In this document: positions 5,775 to 8,949 of the stretch, in pieces
Position numbering within the stretch: the stretch's first letter is position 1
How the letters are laid out: each line of letters opens with the position of its first letter
Origin: Candidatus Bathyarchaeota archaeon
GTDB taxonomy: Archaea > Thermoproteota > Bathyarchaeia > Bathyarchaeales > Bathyarchaeaceae
Length of the DNA stretch: 8,949 bases
Direction: 5' to 3'
NCBI GenBank assembly: GCA_029879825.1
Contig: JAOUPL010000047.1
Span: 1-8,949 of the forward strand
Notes under the pieces: model-generated
Databases searched by the model: none
What the model was told of the DNA's origin: nothing
Seen by the model: only the letters and a program-made list of their open reading frames with translations
Made by a program: the position numbers and the translations under genes

Positions 5775-6236
5775 ATGAACGAGAGCAAAATATCCTACTC
5801 AATCGATGAGGTGAAAGGTTTGGTCAAGGTAGATGACTATGAAGTGCCTGAAGGATTATACTACCACAAGGAATTCGGATGGGCACATGTCGAAAAAGGA
5901 AAAGTAAGGATAGGTATAACCGACTACGCCCAAAAACAACTCCGAGAAATCGTTTACGTCGAGCTTCCCAGCGTAGGTGACACAATCACCCAAAACGATC
6001 CCTTCGGAACCGTGGAATCCGTGAAAGCCGTCTCAGACCTAGTTGCCCCCGTAAGCGGCACAATTGAAGAAGTGAATGAAGAGTTGGAGTCCAAACCCGA
6101 ACTGCTTAACGAAGATCCCTACGACAAGGGATGGCTCTTGGTCGTAACTCCAACAAATCTTGACGCGGAACTTAAGAAAATCATGGACTTTAAAGCAGCG
6201 GTAGAGTGGCAAAAAGAGCTCATAAAAGGAAGCTAA
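5775..6236 (+). CDS. gcvH: Glycine cleavage system H protein (lipoyl carrier)
   Basis: The protein carries a lipoyl arm that shuttles the aminomethyl intermediate between the P, T and L proteins of the glycine cleavage system. YEVPEGLYYHKEFGW (22-36) is the usual start of the fold, GITDYAQKQL (47-56) and the ELPSVGD turn follow, and ESVKAVSDLVAPVSG (81-95) holds the lipoylated lysine, K84 from the ATG. The tail PELLNEDPYDKGWL (113-126) is typical. At 153 residues it is longer than the usual 125-135. The first 15 residues are extra, and a TTG at 5820 preceded by GAGGTGA (5808-5814, spacer 5 nt) would give 138 residues beginning near the normal N-terminus. I keep the ATG but consider the TTG a real contender, since the ATG has no SD. 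A lipoate-binding LbpA-type carrier for an sHdr system is an alternative role. No gcvP or gcvT is seen here. Confidence 0.92.
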   Translation: MNESKISYSIDEVKGLVKVDDYEVPEGLYYHKEFGWAHVEKGKVRIGITDYAQKQLREIVYVELPSVGDTITQNDPFGTVESVKAVSDLVAPVSGTIEEVNEELESKPELLNEDPYDKGWLLVVTPTNLDAELKKIMDFKAAVEWQKELIKGS

Positions 6237-6381
6237 ACGAACCTAGAATGAGTGTCGATAGATTTCCTCGGGTGACGTGTGAAGAACTCCTATCACGGAT
6301 TACTTTGAATCTGTTTCACCACAGGATACAGCACTGAAAAGGAAAATTGATAAAAAATGACTGACTAGGGAGTGATCTGAC
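6237..6381. other. Intergenic region with a 29-codon open frame
   Basis: Between the H-protein and winged-helix genes, an ATG at 6248 opens 29 codons to a TGA at 6335-6337. It has no SD site. Its start, FPRVTCEELL, recalls the beginning of HicA-type toxins, but the glycine-serine-histidine core of HicA is missing. I treat it as uncertain. A GGGAGTGA at 6368-6375 serves the next gene. Confidence 0.25.
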
Positions 6382-6570
6382 ATGGGAAAGGTCGAAGACC
6401 AAATCATTTCGCTGCTGGAAAACTCAAGAAAACCCCTAAGTCTCGTTGAGATCGCTGATCAAATAGGGAAACCCCCGAAAACCGTTTTCAAATCCTTGCG
6501 AAAACTCTTTGAAAAAGGAAAAATCGACTGCGACGCCAAGAATCATCAATATATACTCGCAAAAGAATAG
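6382..6570 (+). CDS. Small winged-helix DNA-binding protein
   Basis: The 62-residue protein is essentially one winged helix-turn-helix domain. A first helix (about residues 4-14, EDQIISLLENS) is followed by a second (20-28, SLVEIADQI), a recognition helix (31-45, PPKTVFKSLRKLFEK), and a two-stranded wing ending in KNHQYILAKE. LVEIADQIGKPPKTVFKSLRKL has the normal pattern of archaeal MarR/ArsR-like or replication-associated wHTH domains. No ligand domain or metal-binding cysteines are present; C50 is the only Cys. It may regulate the neighbouring H-protein or formate dehydrogenase genes, but nothing in the sequence shows a target. GGAG at 6369-6372, 9 nt before the ATG, supports the start. Confidence 0.75.
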   Translation: MGKVEDQIISLLENSRKPLSLVEIADQIGKPPKTVFKSLRKLFEKGKIDCDAKNHQYILAKE

Positions 6571-6734
6571 AAATGGTCTTGCTACTTGTGAAGCTTTCTC
6601 TCTGTCATGTCAGATGAATCTTCAGTTGCCTCGTTTTGTTGTTTACAGACCTTTCAGATTAGAAAATTGAGGATATGGTTGCCAACTAAAGAGAAGACTC
6701 GATAGCTGATGAGAAAAGAGCACGCTATAAGTAA

Positions 6735-6743
6735 AATTTATAG
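6735..6743 (+). promoter_or_regulatory. Candidate TATA box for formate dehydrogenase
   Basis: AATTTATAG is the best TATA-like element in the 240-nt gap before the formate dehydrogenase gene. Transcription would begin near 6767, giving a leader of about 70 nt to the TTG at 6840. The rest of the gap (6571-6812) shows no RNA gene or convincing open frame. Confidence 0.4.
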
Positions 6744-6826
6744 ACCCAAACAGCGTTATTCTTGTTTTCAAACAATTTGAAATCATAAGGAGACTCGGTA
6801 GTACTGGAAACTGTGAAATGGGAGAT

Positions 6827-6831
6827 GGAGG
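6827..6831 (+). promoter_or_regulatory. Shine-Dalgarno site deciding the formate dehydrogenase start
   Basis: GGAGG followed by an 8-nt spacer precedes TTG at 6840. The upstream GTG (6813) and ATG (6825) lack a properly spaced SD; the AAGGAG at 6787-6792 is 20 nt from the GTG. Confidence 0.6.
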
Positions 6832-6839
6832 CAAGGTCT

Positions 6840-8906
6840 TTGAAGAAAGTCTTAACAACCTGCGTATACTGTGGCACTGGCTGCAATCTGTATCTACATG
6901 TTGATGGTGACAAAATCGTGGGCGTTACTCCTTGTGAATCACATCCAGTTTCTCAAGGCAAATTGTGTATAAAAGGATGGAAAGCGCACGAGTTTATTCA
7001 ACACCCCGACAGACTAACAAAGCCTTTGATCAAAAAAGATGGAAAGTTTCTTGAGGCCAGTTGGGACGAAGCTCTAGACTATGTTGCTAAAAAATTTAAG
7101 GAAATAAAAGATACGTACGGTCCTAAGGCCCTAGGTGTTTTAAGTTCTGCAAAATGTACAAACGAAGAAAATTATGTGATGCAAAAATTTTCAAGAGCAG
7201 TATTCAACACTAATAGCGTTGATCACTGCGCAAGATTATGCCACGCTTCTACCGTCGCAGGTTTAGCAGCATCCTTTGGTAGCGGAGCAATGACTAATTC
7301 CATTAATGAGATGTTAGACTCAAAGGCAATCCTAATAACAGGATCAAACACCACAGAACAACACCCTATTATTGGTGGGAAAATTTTAAGAGCTAAAGAG
7401 AAAGGTGCAAAACTTATCGTTGTTGACCCAAGAGAAATTCAGCTAGCAAAATTCGCTGATGTCCACCTGAGACAATTGAGCGGAACGGATGTTCTCTGGT
7501 TAAACAGTTTTATGCATGTAATTTTTGAGGAGGGCCTAGAAGACAAGGAATTCATAAAAAATCATCTAGAACTTGAAGCTTTTGAAGAGATGAAAAAAGT
7601 CGTTACCAGCGATAAATACTCTCCTGAAAACACTGAAAAATTAACTTCTATTCCCGCTGAGGACCTAAGAACAGCTGCAATTCTGTATGCCACAAACAAA
7701 CCAGGCTCTCTCGTCTACTCTATGGGGATTACACAACACATCCAAGGAACTGATAACGTAAAGTCCTGTGCGAACTTGCAAATGATTTTAGGTAACATGG
7801 GCGTTTACAGTGGCGGAGTTAACCCACTCAGAGGCCAACAAAACGTTCAAGGTGCCTGCGACGTAGGTGCACTATCAAACGTATTTTCTGGATATCAAAG
7901 AGTAACTGATCCAGCGGCAAGGGAAAAAATGGCAAAAGCTTGGGGCATCAACGTTAAAGACATGGATGATCAAGTGGGTCTTACTGTAGTTGAAATAATA
8001 CACGCCGCGGGAGAAGGAAAAATTAAAGGCTTATACATTATGGGGGAAAATCCCATGGTTAGCGATCCCGATATTAATCATGTTAAAAAATGCCTAGAAA
8101 AACCATTCTTGGTCGTTCAAGATATTTTCATGACCCCTACAGCAGAACTTGCGGATGTGGTTTTTCCGGCGGCAAGTTTCGCAGAGAAAGATGGGACATA
8201 CACTAGCACTCAGAGAACGGTTTCTAAAATTAGAAAAGCAATTGAACCAGTCGGCGATTCTAAACTGGACTATTGGATAATTGGCCAAATAGCTGAGCGA
8301 ATGGGATATAAAGGATGCACTTACTCTCATCCGAGGGAAATATTAGACGAGATTAATAAAGTGACACCAATTTACGGAGGAATAACCTGGGATAGAATCG
8401 ATTCAAAAGAATTTCCCTTCGGCATAGCGTGGCCCTGCCCAGACATAAGTCACAAGGGCACTTTATTCTTGCATAAAGATGGAAATTTCACACGTGGAAA
8501 AGGAAAATGCCATCCGTGTAAATACATTCGGCCAGCTGAAGAACCAGATGAGGAATATCCATTCCGCTTGACTACCGGGAGAGTTGTGTTCCACTGGCAT
8601 ACCAGATCAATGACTGGAAGATCACCAACGCTTGACCGTGAAGTGCGTTCCGCTTATATTGAGATCAACCCGGTAGATGCCAAGAAAATAGAAGTTCGAA
8701 AGAATCAAATGGTAAAAGTCAGTTCAAGAAGAGGTGAAATTGTTGTGCGCGCTGAAGTTTCAGATATTGTTCCGCCCGGGGTCGTGTTTATTCCTTGGCA
8801 CTTTAAAGAAGCTCCAGCGAACAAGCTTACCATAGCCGCCCTTGATCCTGTTGCCAAAATTCCAGATTTGAAAGTTTGCGCTGTAAAAATTGAGAAGGTG
8901 AAATAA
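6840..8906 (+). CDS. fdhA: Formate dehydrogenase catalytic (alpha) subunit, Cys-containing molybdo/tungstoenzyme
   Basis: The enzyme interconverts formate and CO2 at a bis-pyranopterin Mo or W centre. Counting from TTG 6840 (688 residues), the N-terminal 4Fe-4S motif is C8-x2-C11-x3-C15-x27-C43. C8/C11/C15 have the same numbering as in E. coli FdhF, which supports this start together with the GGAGG at 6827. The metal ligand is C134 (CARLCH, codon TGC at 7239-7241), where many homologs have selenocysteine. H135 and R331 (NPLRGQQNVQGACD) complete the active site. The C-terminal cofactor-binding domain begins near LTTGRVVFHWHTRSMTGR (about 578-595). Length equals that of methanogen FdhA (about 685). 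No Tat signal is present, so it acts in the cytoplasm and needs an electron-transfer partner; the next gene starts 3 nt after the stop. Starts at GTG 6813 or ATG 6825 would add up to 9 residues. Confidence 0.93.
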   Translation: MKKVLTTCVYCGTGCNLYLHVDGDKIVGVTPCESHPVSQGKLCIKGWKAHEFIQHPDRLTKPLIKKDGKFLEASWDEALDYVAKKFKEIKDTYGPKALGVLSSAKCTNEENYVMQKFSRAVFNTNSVDHCARLCHASTVAGLAASFGSGAMTNSINEMLDSKAILITGSNTTEQHPIIGGKILRAKEKGAKLIVVDPREIQLAKFADVHLRQLSGTDVLWLNSFMHVIFEEGLEDKEFIKNHLELEAFEEMKKVVTSDKYSPENTEKLTSIPAEDLRTAAILYATNKPGSLVYSMGITQHIQGTDNVKSCANLQMILGNMGVYSGGVNPLRGQQNVQGACDVGALSNVFSGYQRVTDPAAREKMAKAWGINVKDMDDQVGLTVVEIIHAAGEGKIKGLYIMGENPMVSDPDINHVKKCLEKPFLVVQDIFMTPTAELADVVFPAASFAEKDGTYTSTQRTVSKIRKAIEPVGDSKLDYWIIGQIAERMGYKGCTYSHPREILDEINKVTPIYGGITWDRIDSKEFPFGIAWPCPDISHKGTLFLHKDGNFTRGKGKCHPCKYIRPAEEPDEEYPFRLTTGRVVFHWHTRSMTGRSPTLDREVRSAYIEINPVDAKKIEVRKNQMVKVSSRRGEIVVRAEVSDIVPPGVVFIPWHFKEAPANKLTIAALDPVAKIPDLKVCAVKIEKVK

Positions 8907-8909
8907 AAG

Positions 8910-8949
8910 ATGGAACACGCACATCCTCACGCACATATATTGGAAAAAG
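8910..8949 (+). CDS. 5' end of a His-rich gene downstream of fdhA (partial)
   Basis: An ATG at 8910, preceded by GGTGA (8897-8901) with an 8-nt spacer, opens MEHAHPHAHILEK and runs off the window. It starts 3 nt after the fdhA stop, and its SD overlaps the fdhA 3' end, so the two are almost certainly cotranscribed and translationally coupled. Four His in the first nine residues suggest a metal-binding N-terminus. By position it could be an electron-transfer or hydrogenase/Hdr-type partner, or a cofactor maturation protein, but 13 residues do not allow a call. Confidence 0.6.
   Translation, partial: MEHAHPHAHILEK

Noticed and set aside
6300..6359. Reading frame containing ITDYFESV, similar to a PCNA-interaction box
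   Set aside because: It has no start codon or SD and is only about 20 codons long; the resemblance is likely chance.
6643..6913. Two minus-strand open frames before and over the fdhA start
   Set aside because: They have no family resemblance and overlap the well-supported fdhA N-terminus and its leader.
1..8949. CRISPR arrays, insertion sequences, rRNA or tRNA genes
   Set aside because: I saw no regularly spaced repeats, transposase motifs, terminal inverted repeats or RNA gene structure on either strand.

Overview
The window looks like a chromosomal stretch from an archaeon. AT-rich TATA-like boxes lie about 35-47 nt upstream of several start codons, transcripts appear to end at pyrimidine-rich T-tracts without hairpins, and Shine-Dalgarno (SD) sites are GGAG/GGTGA-like. 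Glutamate dehydrogenase is of the Thermococcales-like archaeal type. The gene set (COG1856-type radical SAM protein, lipoyl carrier H protein, Cys-type cytoplasmic formate dehydrogenase) would fit an anaerobe such as a Bathyarchaeia-like lineage. That taxonomic guess is inference from gene content and base composition only.

Layout. Bases 1-738 hold no intact gene that I recognise; minus-strand bases 301-490 carry a decayed C-terminus of a SAM-dependent methyltransferase. Glutamate dehydrogenase follows (739-2037, +). Next come three compact units separated by near-identical T-rich terminators: a possible short transcript with a 16-codon reading frame (about 2075-2201), a DUF3303-like small protein (2262-2531) and a 75-residue two-helix membrane protein (2648-2875). 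Then come a radical SAM protein (3048-4043, +), a convergent epoxide-hydrolase-type alpha/beta hydrolase (4040-4918, -) and, divergent from it, a ThiF/MoeB/HesA-type E1 enzyme (5015-5752, +) closely followed by a lipoyl-carrying H protein (5775-6236, +). A 62-residue winged-helix protein (6382-6570) precedes a formate dehydrogenase catalytic subunit (best start TTG at 6840, to 8906). The first codons of a His-rich gene begin at 8910 and run off the window.

How the genes may work together. The radical SAM protein resembles the archaeal 'biotin synthase homolog' family that includes components of the two-protein lipoyl synthase (LipS1/LipS2), and the H protein has an intact lipoylation lysine. 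The E1-like enzyme beside it could activate a sulfur-carrier protein. This gives a plausible sulfur/lipoate/one-carbon neighbourhood: lipoyl assembly, an H-protein carrier, and formate/CO2 interconversion by formate dehydrogenase. Glutamate dehydrogenase supplies or consumes ammonium. The functional links are inferred from proximity; the individual family assignments of glutamate dehydrogenase, E1, H protein, hydrolase and formate dehydrogenase are strong.
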